In this document: positions 26,226-34,934 of the stretch, piece after piece
How the letters are laid out: each line of letters begins with the position of its first letter
Numbering within the stretch: the stretch's first letter is position 1
Assembly: GCF_002879645.1 (NCBI RefSeq)
Contig: NZ_PNRE01000100.1
Coordinates: 111,288-175,287 of the forward strand
Source: Halomonas heilongjiangensis
GTDB lineage: Bacteria; Pseudomonadota; Gammaproteobacteria; Pseudomonadales; Halomonadaceae
DNA length: 64,000 nt
Reading direction: 5' to 3'
Position numbers and translations under genes: made by a program
Notes under the pieces: generated by a model
Seen by the model: only the letters and a program-made list of their open reading frames with translations
What the model was told of the DNA's origin: nothing
Databases searched by the model: none

Positions 26226-27134
26226 ATGACGACAACGACCAAGCACGACAGGCTGGAAGCGTCCTCGCGGGGCGGCGGCCAGACCGTGCCGGCACGCGGT
26301 GCGACACGGCCGTTCCTGGCCTCGGCCAATACCCGGAAGCTCGGCCTGACCGTGCTGGGATGGACGGTGGCCCTGCTGATCTTCTTCCCGATCTTCTGGA
26401 TGGTGCTGACGGGCTTCAAGACCGAGTCCGCGGCCATCGCCGATCCCAGCCTGATCTTCTCGCCGACCCTGGAGAGCTACCAGGCGGTCCAGGAGCGGGC
26501 GGGCTACGCCCGGTTCGCGCTGAACAGCGTCGCGGTGGCCTTCGGCTCGACCCTGCTGGCGTTGCTGATCGCCATCCCGGCTGCCTATTCGATGGCCTTT
26601 CTCCCCACCCGGCGCACCAAGGGCACCCTGCTGTGGATGCTCTCCACCAAGATGCTGCCGCCGGTCGGGGTGCTGGTGCCCATCTACCTGATCTTTCGCG
26701 ACGTCGGGCTGCTCGATACCCGCACCGGCCTGATCATCATCTATACGCTGATGAACCTGCCGATCGTGGTGTGGATGCTGTACACCTTCTTCAAGGACAT
26801 GCCCAAGGACATCCTCGAGGCGGGGCGCATGGACGGGGCCACCACCTTCCAGGAGGTGTTCTTCCTGCTGCTGCCGCTGACCCTGCCGGGCATCGCCTCC
26901 ACCGGCCTGCTGTCGGTGATCCTGAGCTGGAACGAGGCCTTCTGGAGCCTCAACCTGACGTCTTCCAAGGCGGCTCCGCTGACCGCCTACATCGCCTCCT
27001 TCTCGAGCCCCGAGGGGCTGTTCTGGGCCAAGCTCTCCGCGGCCTCGACCATGGCCATCGCGCCCATCCTCGTCTTCGGTTGGTTGACCCAGAAACAGAT
27101 GGTGCGCGGCCTGACCTTCGGCGCCGTCAAGTAA
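26226..27134 (+). CDS. Polyol ABC transporter permease 2 (SmoG-like)
   Basis: A 302-residue MalG/UgpE-class permease. After a polar N-terminal extension of about 35 residues (TTTTKHDRLEASSRGG) come six TMs starting at LGLTVLGWTVALLIFFPIFWMVLTGF. The EAA motif is EAGRMDGATTFQEVFFLLLPLTLPG. It ends with TQKQMVRGLTFGAVK, the usual C-terminus of this class. Together with the SmoF-like protein it forms the transmembrane channel for polyol uptake, driven by the ATPase encoded 12 bases downstream. Confidence 0.92.
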   Translation: MTTTTKHDRLEASSRGGGQTVPARGATRPFLASANTRKLGLTVLGWTVALLIFFPIFWMVLTGFKTESAAIADPSLIFSPTLESYQAVQERAGYARFALNSVAVAFGSTLLALLIAIPAAYSMAFLPTRRTKGTLLWMLSTKMLPPVGVLVPIYLIFRDVGLLDTRTGLIIIYTLMNLPIVVWMLYTFFKDMPKDILEAGRMDGATTFQEVFFLLLPLTLPGIASTGLLSVILSWNEAFWSLNLTSSKAAPLTAYIASFSSPEGLFWAKLSAASTMAIAPILVFGWLTQKQMVRGLTFGAVK

Positions 27135-27146
27135 AGGAATCCCATC

Positions 27147-28292
<1,146 letters not shown>

Positions 28293-28304
28293 CGGGGAGC
28301 GCCC

Positions 28305-28991
28305 ATGGATACCCTGATCTTCGACTGTGACGGCGTGCTGGTGGACAGCGAGGCGATCGCCGAGGCCACCCTGGTGGGGCTGCTGGGGGAGTGGCTGCCC
28401 GACCTGGCCGCCGATACCGTGCTGCGCCAGGCGCTGGGCATGACCACGGCCAACATCCTGGCGCACCTGGAGCCGCTGAGCCGCCACCGGCTGCCGGCCG
28501 ATGCCACCGAGCGGGTCGACCGGGCCATCGAGGCGCGGCTGGCCAGGGAGCTCGAGGCCGTCGACGGCGTGGCCGCGGCGATCGCCTCGCTGCCCCTGCC
28601 CAAGGCGGTGGTCTCCAACAGCCGCCGTCGCCGCGTCCTGGCCTCGCTGGCCACCACCGGCCTGGAGCGGTTGATCGGCGAGTCGCCGGTCTTCACGGCG
28701 GACCAGGTCGCCCGCCCCAAGCCCGCCCCCGACCTCTACCTGCTGGCGGCCCGTGAGCTGGGCTGTGCTCCCGCCGACTGCCTGGTGGTGGAGGACAGCG
28801 TCTCGGGCGTCACCGCGGCCCACGCCGCCGGCATGACGGTCATCGGCTTCACCGGGGCCAGCCACGTCGAGCCGGGGCAGGCACGCCGACTGGTCGAGGC
28901 CGGGGCCTGGCGCATTCTCGACCACATGCACGGACTCGAGTCGCTGGTCGACGACTGGCGGCACGCCCGCCCGCACACCGCGGCTCGCTAA
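28305..28991 (+). CDS. HAD-family phosphatase (beta-phosphoglucomutase-like)
   Basis: A 228-residue HAD hydrolase, subfamily with a helical cap. Motif I is FDCDGVLVDSEA (nucleophile Asp7, acid Asp9), motif II VVSNSRRRR, motif III the Lys in ARPKPAPDLYLLAA and motif IV VEDSVSGVTAAHAAGM. Homologues in polyol operons are often annotated as phosphatases acting on sugar phosphates. Inside this operon it may dephosphorylate an accumulated sugar or sugar-alcohol phosphate; this is inference. A true mutase is less likely, since no partner phosphorylase gene is present. Confidence 0.85.
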   Translation: MDTLIFDCDGVLVDSEAIAEATLVGLLGEWLPDLAADTVLRQALGMTTANILAHLEPLSRHRLPADATERVDRAIEARLARELEAVDGVAAAIASLPLPKAVVSNSRRRRVLASLATTGLERLIGESPVFTADQVARPKPAPDLYLLAARELGCAPADCLVVEDSVSGVTAAHAAGMTVIGFTGASHVEPGQARRLVEAGAWRILDHMHGLESLVDDWRHARPHTAAR

Positions 28992-29015
28992 CCCCATCAC
29001 CAGAGGCAGGAACAC

Positions 29016-29804
29016 ATGAAACTCGACAGCAAGACGAGCGTGATCACCGGCGGTGCCCGCGGTATCGGCCTGGCCATCTCCCGGGCCTACCTGGAGGAGG
29101 GCGCCTCGGTGGTCATCGCCGACGTCGACCAGGGGGCCATCGACGAGGTGCTGGCCACGCTGGAAGGCGAGGGCCATGCCGCCTCCCGGCTGATGGGCGT
29201 GCGCCTGGACGTCTGCGATCGCCAGGCCATCGACGCCATGGTGGCCAGCGTCACCGAGCGCTTCGGCGGCATCGACATCCTGGTCAACAACGCCGCCATC
29301 TTCGACATGGCGCCGGTGCTCGAGGTGACCGAGGAGAGCTTCGACCGGCAGTTCGCGGTGAACACCAAGGGGCTCTTCTTCACGCTCCAGGCGGTGGCGA
29401 AGGCCATGGTCGCGCGGGGCCGGGGCGGCAAGATCATCAACATGTCGTCCCAGGCCGGGCGCCGCGGCGAGCCGCTGGTCAGCGTCTACTGCGCCAGCAA
29501 GGCGGCGGTGATCAGCCTGACCCAGTCCTGCGGCCTGTCGCTCATCGCGCACGGCATCAACGTCAACGGCATCGCCCCCGGCGTGGTGGATACCCCGATG
29601 TGGGACGAGGTCGATGCGCTCTTCGCCCGCTTCGAGAACCGCCCGCTCGGCGAGAAGAAGCGCCTGGTCGGCGAGGCGGTGCCCTACGGTCGCATGGGGC
29701 GCCCCGAGGATCACGCCGGGGCCGCGGTCTTTCTCGCCTCGGCGGACAGCGACTATGTGGTGGCCCAGACCCTCAACGTCGATGGCGGCAACTGGATGAG
29801 CTGA
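29016..29804 (+). CDS. Sorbitol/L-iditol 2-dehydrogenase, short-chain type (SmoS-like)
   Basis: A 262-residue classical SDR. The NAD motif TGGARGIG is at residues 11-18, NNAA follows, and the catalytic Ser (NMSSQAG) and YCASK supply Ser-Tyr-Lys. Asp in VIADVDQ at the end of beta 2 predicts NAD preference. The sequence closely fits galactitol/sorbitol dehydrogenases of polyol ABC operons, which oxidise sorbitol to fructose. It follows the HAD gene by 24 bases and precedes the P-loop kinase. Confidence 0.9.
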   Translation: MKLDSKTSVITGGARGIGLAISRAYLEEGASVVIADVDQGAIDEVLATLEGEGHAASRLMGVRLDVCDRQAIDAMVASVTERFGGIDILVNNAAIFDMAPVLEVTEESFDRQFAVNTKGLFFTLQAVAKAMVARGRGGKIINMSSQAGRRGEPLVSVYCASKAAVISLTQSCGLSLIAHGINVNGIAPGVVDTPMWDEVDALFARFENRPLGEKKRLVGEAVPYGRMGRPEDHAGAAVFLASADSDYVVAQTLNVDGGNWMS

Positions 29805-29897
29805 CCCGTGAAGGGCAGGGTGAGACGGCGTCAGGCTTGCGCCCGGTGTCGCGCAGGCGATGATGGCGGTTCGCCAGCCCACTGTGAGGACACTGCC

Positions 29898-30521
29898 ATG
29901 TATCCCGAACTACAGGATGTCGCCCGCCAGATCAGCGAGGCCGCCTCGGACCGGCGGCGGTTCATCGTCGCCCTGGCCGGCCCGCCGGGCGCCGGCAAGT
30001 CGTACCGCTCTGAGCTGTTGAGCGATGCCATCACGGCATTGCGCCCCGGCGAATCCGTCGTGGTGCCGATGGACGGCTACCACTTCGACAACGCCGTGCT
30101 CGAGCCCGACGACCAGGTGCCGGTGAAGGGGGCCCCGCACACCTTCGACGTCGACGGCCTGCGTGTCGATCTCGAGCGTATTCGTCGCGCCGACCGGACG
30201 GTGGCGGTACCGGTGTTCGACCGGCCCCTGGACCTGGCCCGCGCCGGCGGACGCCTGATCACGCTCGGGCACCGCATCGTCATCGTCGAGGGCAATTATC
30301 TGCTGCTCGACGAGGCGCCCTGGACCGAGCTGCATCCCCTGTTCGACCTGACCGTGATGCTGGACGTGGCCGACGATGTCCTCGAACAGCGGCTCTTCGA
30401 GCGCTGGCTGGACATGGGCCAGGACGCCGCCGGCGCCCTGGAGAAGGCCCGCCACAAGGACATGTCCAACGCGCGCCTGGTCAAGACGCGCTCCATTTCG
30501 CCCGACCTGGTGTGGCGCTGA
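29898..30521 (+). CDS. P-loop sugar/nucleoside kinase (FrcK-like)
   Basis: A 207-residue kinase of the phosphoribulokinase/uridine kinase/pantothenate kinase superfamily. Walker A GPPGAGKS is at residues 28-35. PMDGYHFDNAVL and IVEGNYLLLDEAPW are the characteristic second and third motifs. The ATG at 29898 is preferred over an in-frame ATG 90 bases earlier that adds a Cys/Arg-rich stretch. Relatives lie in fructose or polyol transport operons (frcK in Sinorhizobium is the known example). Here it could phosphorylate the fructose made by the sorbitol and mannitol dehydrogenases. This role is inferred from position. Confidence 0.8.
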   Translation: MYPELQDVARQISEAASDRRRFIVALAGPPGAGKSYRSELLSDAITALRPGESVVVPMDGYHFDNAVLEPDDQVPVKGAPHTFDVDGLRVDLERIRRADRTVAVPVFDRPLDLARAGGRLITLGHRIVIVEGNYLLLDEAPWTELHPLFDLTVMLDVADDVLEQRLFERWLDMGQDAAGALEKARHKDMSNARLVKTRSISPDLVWR

Positions 30522-30575
30522 CCGCCAGGCTCCGGGCCCCGTTCACGCCGAGTGCGGCTCGGCCGGAGAGACTCC

Positions 30576-32063
30576 ATGACCCGACTCAACAATGACAACC
30601 TGGGCCGGCTGGCCCCCGAGGTGGCGGTGCCCGGCTATGACCGTGGCGCCGTGACCGCCGGCATCGTCCACTTCGGCGTGGGGGGCTTCCACCGTGCCCA
30701 CCAGGCCATGTACCTGGATGCGCTGATGAACCGCGGCGAGGCCCTGGACTGGGGCATCGTCGGCGTCGGCGTGATGCCCGGCGACCGCCGCATGCAGGAG
30801 GCGCTGGCCGCCCAGGACCACCTCTATACCCTGGTGGTCAAGCACCCCGACGGCCGCCGCGAGCCCCGCGTCATCGGCAGCATGATCGATTACCTGTTCG
30901 CCCCCGACGACCCGGAGGCGGTGATCGCCCGGATGGTCGACCCGGCCACCCGCATCGTCTCGCTGACCGTCACCGAGGGCGGCTACAACTTCCATCCGGT
31001 CAGCGGCGCCTTCGATCTCGACGATCCGGCGGTGCAGCACGACCTGGCCCACCCTGCCGCACCGACGACCCCCTTCGGGCTGATCACCGAGGCGTTGGCG
31101 CGGCGCCGCACACGAGGCATCCCGCCCTTCACGGTGATGTCCTGCGACAATATCCAGGGCAACGGCGAGGTGGCAGGTCGCATGTTCACGGCCTTCGCCC
31201 GGGCCCGGGACGGCGAGCTCGGCGCCTGGGTCGCCGCCGAGGTCGCCTTCCCCAACTCCATGGTCGATCGCATCACCCCGGTCACCGCCGCCGCGGACAT
31301 CGAGGAACTGGCCGGCCGTTTCGGCGTCGAGGACGCCTGGCCGGTGGTCTGCGAGCCCTTCACCCAGTGGGTGCTGGAGGAGCGTTTCGTCACCGGCCGT
31401 CCCGCCTTCGAGGCGGTGGGGGTGCAGGTGGTCGAGGACGTGGAGCCCTACGAGCTGATGAAGCTGCGGCTGCTCAACGCCAGCCACCAGGCGCTGTGCT
31501 ATTTCGGCTACCTGGCCGGCTACCGCTACGCCCATGAGGTGTGCCAGGACCCGCTGTTCGTCGACTTCCTGCTCGACTACATGCGCCGCGAGGGGGCCCC
31601 GACCCTGGCGCCGGTGCCGGGGGTGGATCTCGAGCGGTACCGGCTGACCCTGATCGAGCGCTTCGCCAATCCCGAGATCAAGGACACCCTGGCGCGGTTG
31701 TGTGCCGAGAGTTCGGATCGCATTCCCAAGTGGCTGCTGCCGGTGATCCGCGAACAACTGGACAGGGGCGGCGAGATCCATCGCTCGGCCGCGGTGGTGG
31801 CGAGCTGGGCCCGCTATGCCGAGGGCGCCGACGAGCGGGGCGATGCCATCGCGGTGGTCGACCGCCTCAAGGACGATCTGATGCGCCGGGCCGCCCGGAA
31901 CCGCGAGCAACCGACCGCCTTTATCGAGAATCGTGAACTGTTCGGGGATCTGGCCGAGAGCGAGCGCTTCCGCACGGCCTATCTCGAGGCCCTGGCTTCC
32001 CTTCACGAGCGCGGTGCGCGTGCCACACTGGAAGCTCTGGTGTCGGTGCGAGGACGTGCGTGA
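30576..32063 (+). CDS. Mannitol dehydrogenase family (polyol long-chain dehydrogenase)
   Basis: A 495-residue NAD-dependent polyol dehydrogenase. GIVHFGVGGFHRAHQ (about residues 29-43) is the cofactor-binding start, and FPNSMVDRITPVT is the family signature. KLRLLNASHQALCYFGYLAG carries catalytic Lys/Asn/His residues. It oxidises D-mannitol (and often D-arabitol or sorbitol) to D-fructose or D-xylulose. The ATG at 30576 follows GGAGAG. Its stop overlaps the xylulokinase start, which suggests that D-arabitol to D-xylulose is one of its physiological reactions. Confidence 0.92.
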   Translation: MTRLNNDNLGRLAPEVAVPGYDRGAVTAGIVHFGVGGFHRAHQAMYLDALMNRGEALDWGIVGVGVMPGDRRMQEALAAQDHLYTLVVKHPDGRREPRVIGSMIDYLFAPDDPEAVIARMVDPATRIVSLTVTEGGYNFHPVSGAFDLDDPAVQHDLAHPAAPTTPFGLITEALARRRTRGIPPFTVMSCDNIQGNGEVAGRMFTAFARARDGELGAWVAAEVAFPNSMVDRITPVTAAADIEELAGRFGVEDAWPVVCEPFTQWVLEERFVTGRPAFEAVGVQVVEDVEPYELMKLRLLNASHQALCYFGYLAGYRYAHEVCQDPLFVDFLLDYMRREGAPTLAPVPGVDLERYRLTLIERFANPEIKDTLARLCAESSDRIPKWLLPVIREQLDRGGEIHRSAAVVASWARYAEGADERGDAIAVVDRLKDDLMRRAARNREQPTAFIENRELFGDLAESERFRTAYLEALASLHERGARATLEALVSVRGRA

Positions 32064-33553
32064 TGTATATCGGAGTGGATTGCGGGACCCAGAGCACCAA
32101 GGTGGTGGTGCTCGATGTCGAGGGAGAGTGCATCCTCGGCGAGGCGAGTCGCCCCCATCGCCTGATCGAGGGCGAGAACGGGCGGCGCGAACAGCGGCCC
32201 GGCGACTGGGTCGAGGCGCTGCGCGGTGCCTTCGCCGAGGCCGTGGCCAGGGCCGGCATCGACAGCCGGGCCATCCGCGCCATCGGCGTCTCCGGCCAGC
32301 AGCACGGCATGGTGGCGCTGGACGGTCGGGGTGAGCCGGTCCACCCGGCCAAGCTGTGGTGCGATACCGAGACGGCCGCCTGGAATGCCGGCCTGGTCGC
32401 GCGGCTGGGAGGCGAGGCGGGGTGCCTCGACAAGCTCGGGCTGGTGCTGCAGACCGGCTACACCGCCTCCAAGATCGCCTGGCTGCGCGACACCCATCCC
32501 GACGCCTACCACCGCATCGACAGCCTGCTGCTGCCCCACGACTACCTGAACTTCTGGCTCACCGGCGAGCGGGTCACCGAGGCCGGCGATGCCTCCGGTA
32601 CCGGCTATTTCGATACCCGCTCGCGGCGCTGGCGCCATGACGTCCTGGCCGAGGTCGCCCCGGAGCTCGACGCCGAGCGAGTGCTGCCGCGGCTGATCGA
32701 TGCCCAGGAGCGGGCCGGCATCGTGCGCCCCGAGGTGGCCCGGGCGCTGGGGCTGGCCGAGGACGTGCTGGTGGCCAGTGGTGGCGGCGACAATATGCTC
32801 GGCGCCATCGGCACCGGCAATATCCGGCCGGGGCTGGTGACCCTGAGCCTGGGGACCTCGGGGACGGTGTGTGCCCACTCCCCCGAGCCGGTGGTGGCCG
32901 ACAGCGCCATGGTCGCCAACTTCTGTTCGAGCAGCGGCGGCTGGTTGCCGCTGGTCTGCACCATGAACGTGACCTCGGCGACGACTCGCGTGCGCGAGCT
33001 GTTCGGCCTCGACCTGGCGGGGTTCGGCGAGCGGCTCGCCGGTGCGCCGATCGGCGCCGAGGGGGTCACCGTGCTGCCGTTCTTCAACGGCGAACGGGTG
33101 CCGATGCTGCCCGAGGCCACGGCGAGCTTCCTGGGCCTGACCAGCGTCAACACCACCCAGGCCAACCTCTGCCGGGCGGTGGCCGAGGGCGCCACCTTCG
33201 GCATGCGCTATGGCCTGGAACTGCTCGGTGGACTGGCCGAAGGGGCCAGCCAGATCCGCCTGATCGGCGGTGGCGCCAACAGCCCGGTGTGGCGGCAGAT
33301 GGTCGCCGACATCACCGGCACCCAGGTGATCTGCCCCGAGATCACCGACGCCGCGGCGCTGGGCGCGGCCCTGCAGGCGGCCTGGTGCCATCGGCGCGAG
33401 CAGGGGGTCACCCTGGAGCAGCTCTGCGCACGGCTGGTGCATCTCGACGAACGCTCCCTGGCCGATCCCGAGCCGGCGAGTGTCGCCGCCTATCAGGGGG
33501 TCTATGCTCGCTATCGTGAGGCCCTCGCCGAACGTCATGCCGTCGCCTGCTGA
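32063..33553 (+). CDS. xylB: Xylulokinase
   Basis: A 496-residue FGGY-family sugar kinase. The N-terminal ATPase motif is YIGVDCGTQSTKVVVLD. GVSGQQHGMVALD, LPHDYLNFWLTG and GDASGTGYFD match xylulokinases, and the C-terminal domain has LIGGGANSPVWRQMVADITG. It phosphorylates D-xylulose to D-xylulose 5-phosphate. Translation starts at ATG 32063 or the adjacent GTG 32060; the former overlaps the mannitol-dehydrogenase stop as TGATG. It feeds the transaldolase step encoded next. Confidence 0.93.
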   Translation: MYIGVDCGTQSTKVVVLDVEGECILGEASRPHRLIEGENGRREQRPGDWVEALRGAFAEAVARAGIDSRAIRAIGVSGQQHGMVALDGRGEPVHPAKLWCDTETAAWNAGLVARLGGEAGCLDKLGLVLQTGYTASKIAWLRDTHPDAYHRIDSLLLPHDYLNFWLTGERVTEAGDASGTGYFDTRSRRWRHDVLAEVAPELDAERVLPRLIDAQERAGIVRPEVARALGLAEDVLVASGGGDNMLGAIGTGNIRPGLVTLSLGTSGTVCAHSPEPVVADSAMVANFCSSSGGWLPLVCTMNVTSATTRVRELFGLDLAGFGERLAGAPIGAEGVTVLPFFNGERVPMLPEATASFLGLTSVNTTQANLCRAVAEGATFGMRYGLELLGGLAEGASQIRLIGGGANSPVWRQMVADITGTQVICPEITDAAALGAALQAAWCHRREQGVTLEQLCARLVHLDERSLADPEPASVAAYQGVYARYREALAERHAVAC

Positions 33554-33593
33554 CGCGCCGGTCCACCCCAACCTTCGACAGATGGAGCCACCC

Positions 33594-34547
33594 ATGCCTT
33601 CTCTACTCGACGCGCTCAAGCAGCACTCGCTGGTGGTCGCCGACACCGGCGACCTCGACGCGATCAAGCGCTACCGGCCCCAGGATGCCACCACCAACCC
33701 CTCGCTGCTGCTCAAGGCCTTCGACCTGCCGGGCTACCAGGAGCTGATCGCCGAGACCCTGGACGCGGTCAAGGCCGAGGGCGGCGATCGCCAGCAGCAG
33801 GTCGAGCACGCGGCCGACCGGCTCGCCGTGGCCAAGGGCGCGGAGATCGCCAGGCACGTGCCCGGCCGGGTCTCCACCGAGGTCGCGGCGCGACTCTCCT
33901 TCGATACCCGGGCCAGCATCGCCAAGGCTCACGAGCTGATCGGCCTCTATGCGCGCCACGGCGTGGGCCCGGAGCGGGTGCTGATCAAGCTGGCCTCGAC
34001 CTGGGAAGGCATCCGCGCCGCCGAGGTGCTGGAGCGCGAAGGCATCAACTGCAACCTGACCCTGCTGTTCAGCGACGCCCAGGCCCAGGCCTGCTTCGAC
34101 GCCGGGGTGTTCCTGGTTTCGCCCTTCGTCGGCCGGGTCACCGACTGGTACAAGCAAGCGACCGGACGCGACTACAGCCCGGACGAGGACCCGGGGGTGA
34201 ACTTCGTGCGCGGGGTCTGCGCCCGTGCGAGCCGGGGCGGCTACGACACCGTGGTGATGGGGGCGAGCTTCCGCACCACCGGCCAGGTGCTGGCGCTGGC
34301 CGGTTGCCCGCGGCTGACCATCTCGCCGGCGCTGCTCGAGGAGCTCGCCGCCGGCGACGGCGAGGTGGAGCGCCGGGTGGTGATGGAGGACGCCAGTGAC
34401 CTGCGATCGTCGCCATTGTCCGAGGCCGCCTTCCGCTGGGGCCACAACCAGGACGCCATGGCCAACGACAAGCTGGCCGAGGGCATTCGCCGCTTCGATG
34501 AGGACCAGCGCACCCTCGAGGCGCGGATCGATCGGCGGCTGGGGTAA
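33594..34547 (+). CDS. tal: Transaldolase
   Basis: A 317-residue class 1 transaldolase (TalB type). Conserved blocks are QDATTNPSLLLKA, DTRASIAKAHELI, the Schiff-base Lys in RVLIKLASTWEGI, and SPFVGRVTDWYK. It transfers dihydroxyacetone between sugar phosphates (S7P + G3P to E4P + F6P) in the non-oxidative pentose phosphate pathway. Placement at the end of a polyol operon links xylulose 5-phosphate production to central metabolism. The gene is 40 bases after xylB and is the last of the plus-strand operon. Confidence 0.95.
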   Translation: MPSLLDALKQHSLVVADTGDLDAIKRYRPQDATTNPSLLLKAFDLPGYQELIAETLDAVKAEGGDRQQQVEHAADRLAVAKGAEIARHVPGRVSTEVAARLSFDTRASIAKAHELIGLYARHGVGPERVLIKLASTWEGIRAAEVLEREGINCNLTLLFSDAQAQACFDAGVFLVSPFVGRVTDWYKQATGRDYSPDEDPGVNFVRGVCARASRGGYDTVVMGASFRTTGQVLALAGCPRLTISPALLEELAAGDGEVERRVVMEDASDLRSSPLSEAAFRWGHNQDAMANDKLAEGIRRFDEDQRTLEARIDRRLG

Positions 34548-34566
34548 GCCGGGCAGCGCCCCCGCT

Positions 34567-34878
34567 TCACAGCGCCTCCAGCCGCCAGACGTCGAAGGCC
34601 GGTTCCTCGTAGGGGTGGGCCGCCCGGAGTGCGGCCACCGCCTCGCGGATCAGGGCGTCGTCGCAGACCAGCTCGACCTTGAGCTCCTCGACCCGCGCCA
34701 GGTCACCGACCCGGCCGATGTGCGGGTCGGCGCCGGCGAGGGGGCGAAACTGCCCGGTGCCGGCCGTCTGGAAGCAGCAGGCCTCGTAGTCGCCGATGCG
34801 CCCGGCACCGGTGGCGAACACGGCTTCCTTGACCGCCTCGGCATCTTCCAGGGGGACATAGAAGGCTAGCTTGTACAT
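34567..34878 (-). CDS. NIF3/YqfO-like small protein
   Basis: A 103-residue protein beginning MYKLAFYVPLEDAEAVKEAVF. GGAG eight bases upstream supports ATG 34878. It resembles the stand-alone NGG1p-interacting factor 3-like or YqfO insert family, which has a PII/CutA-like fold; GAGRIGDYEACCFQTAGTGQFRPL and HPYEEPAFDVWRL are the typical blocks. Members may sense or bind metals, but no reaction is known. It lies 56 bases after the end of the fusion gene on the same strand and may share its transcript. Its end faces the convergent transaldolase gene. Confidence 0.85.
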   Translation of the reverse strand: MYKLAFYVPLEDAEAVKEAVFATGAGRIGDYEACCFQTAGTGQFRPLAGADPHIGRVGDLARVEELKVELVCDDALIREAVAALRAAHPYEEPAFDVWRLEAL

Positions 34879-34934
34879 CGCGGGGCTCCTGTCTCGTGGG
34901 GTGGACTCGGCGGGGGAGTGGCGGTGTCCCGGCG

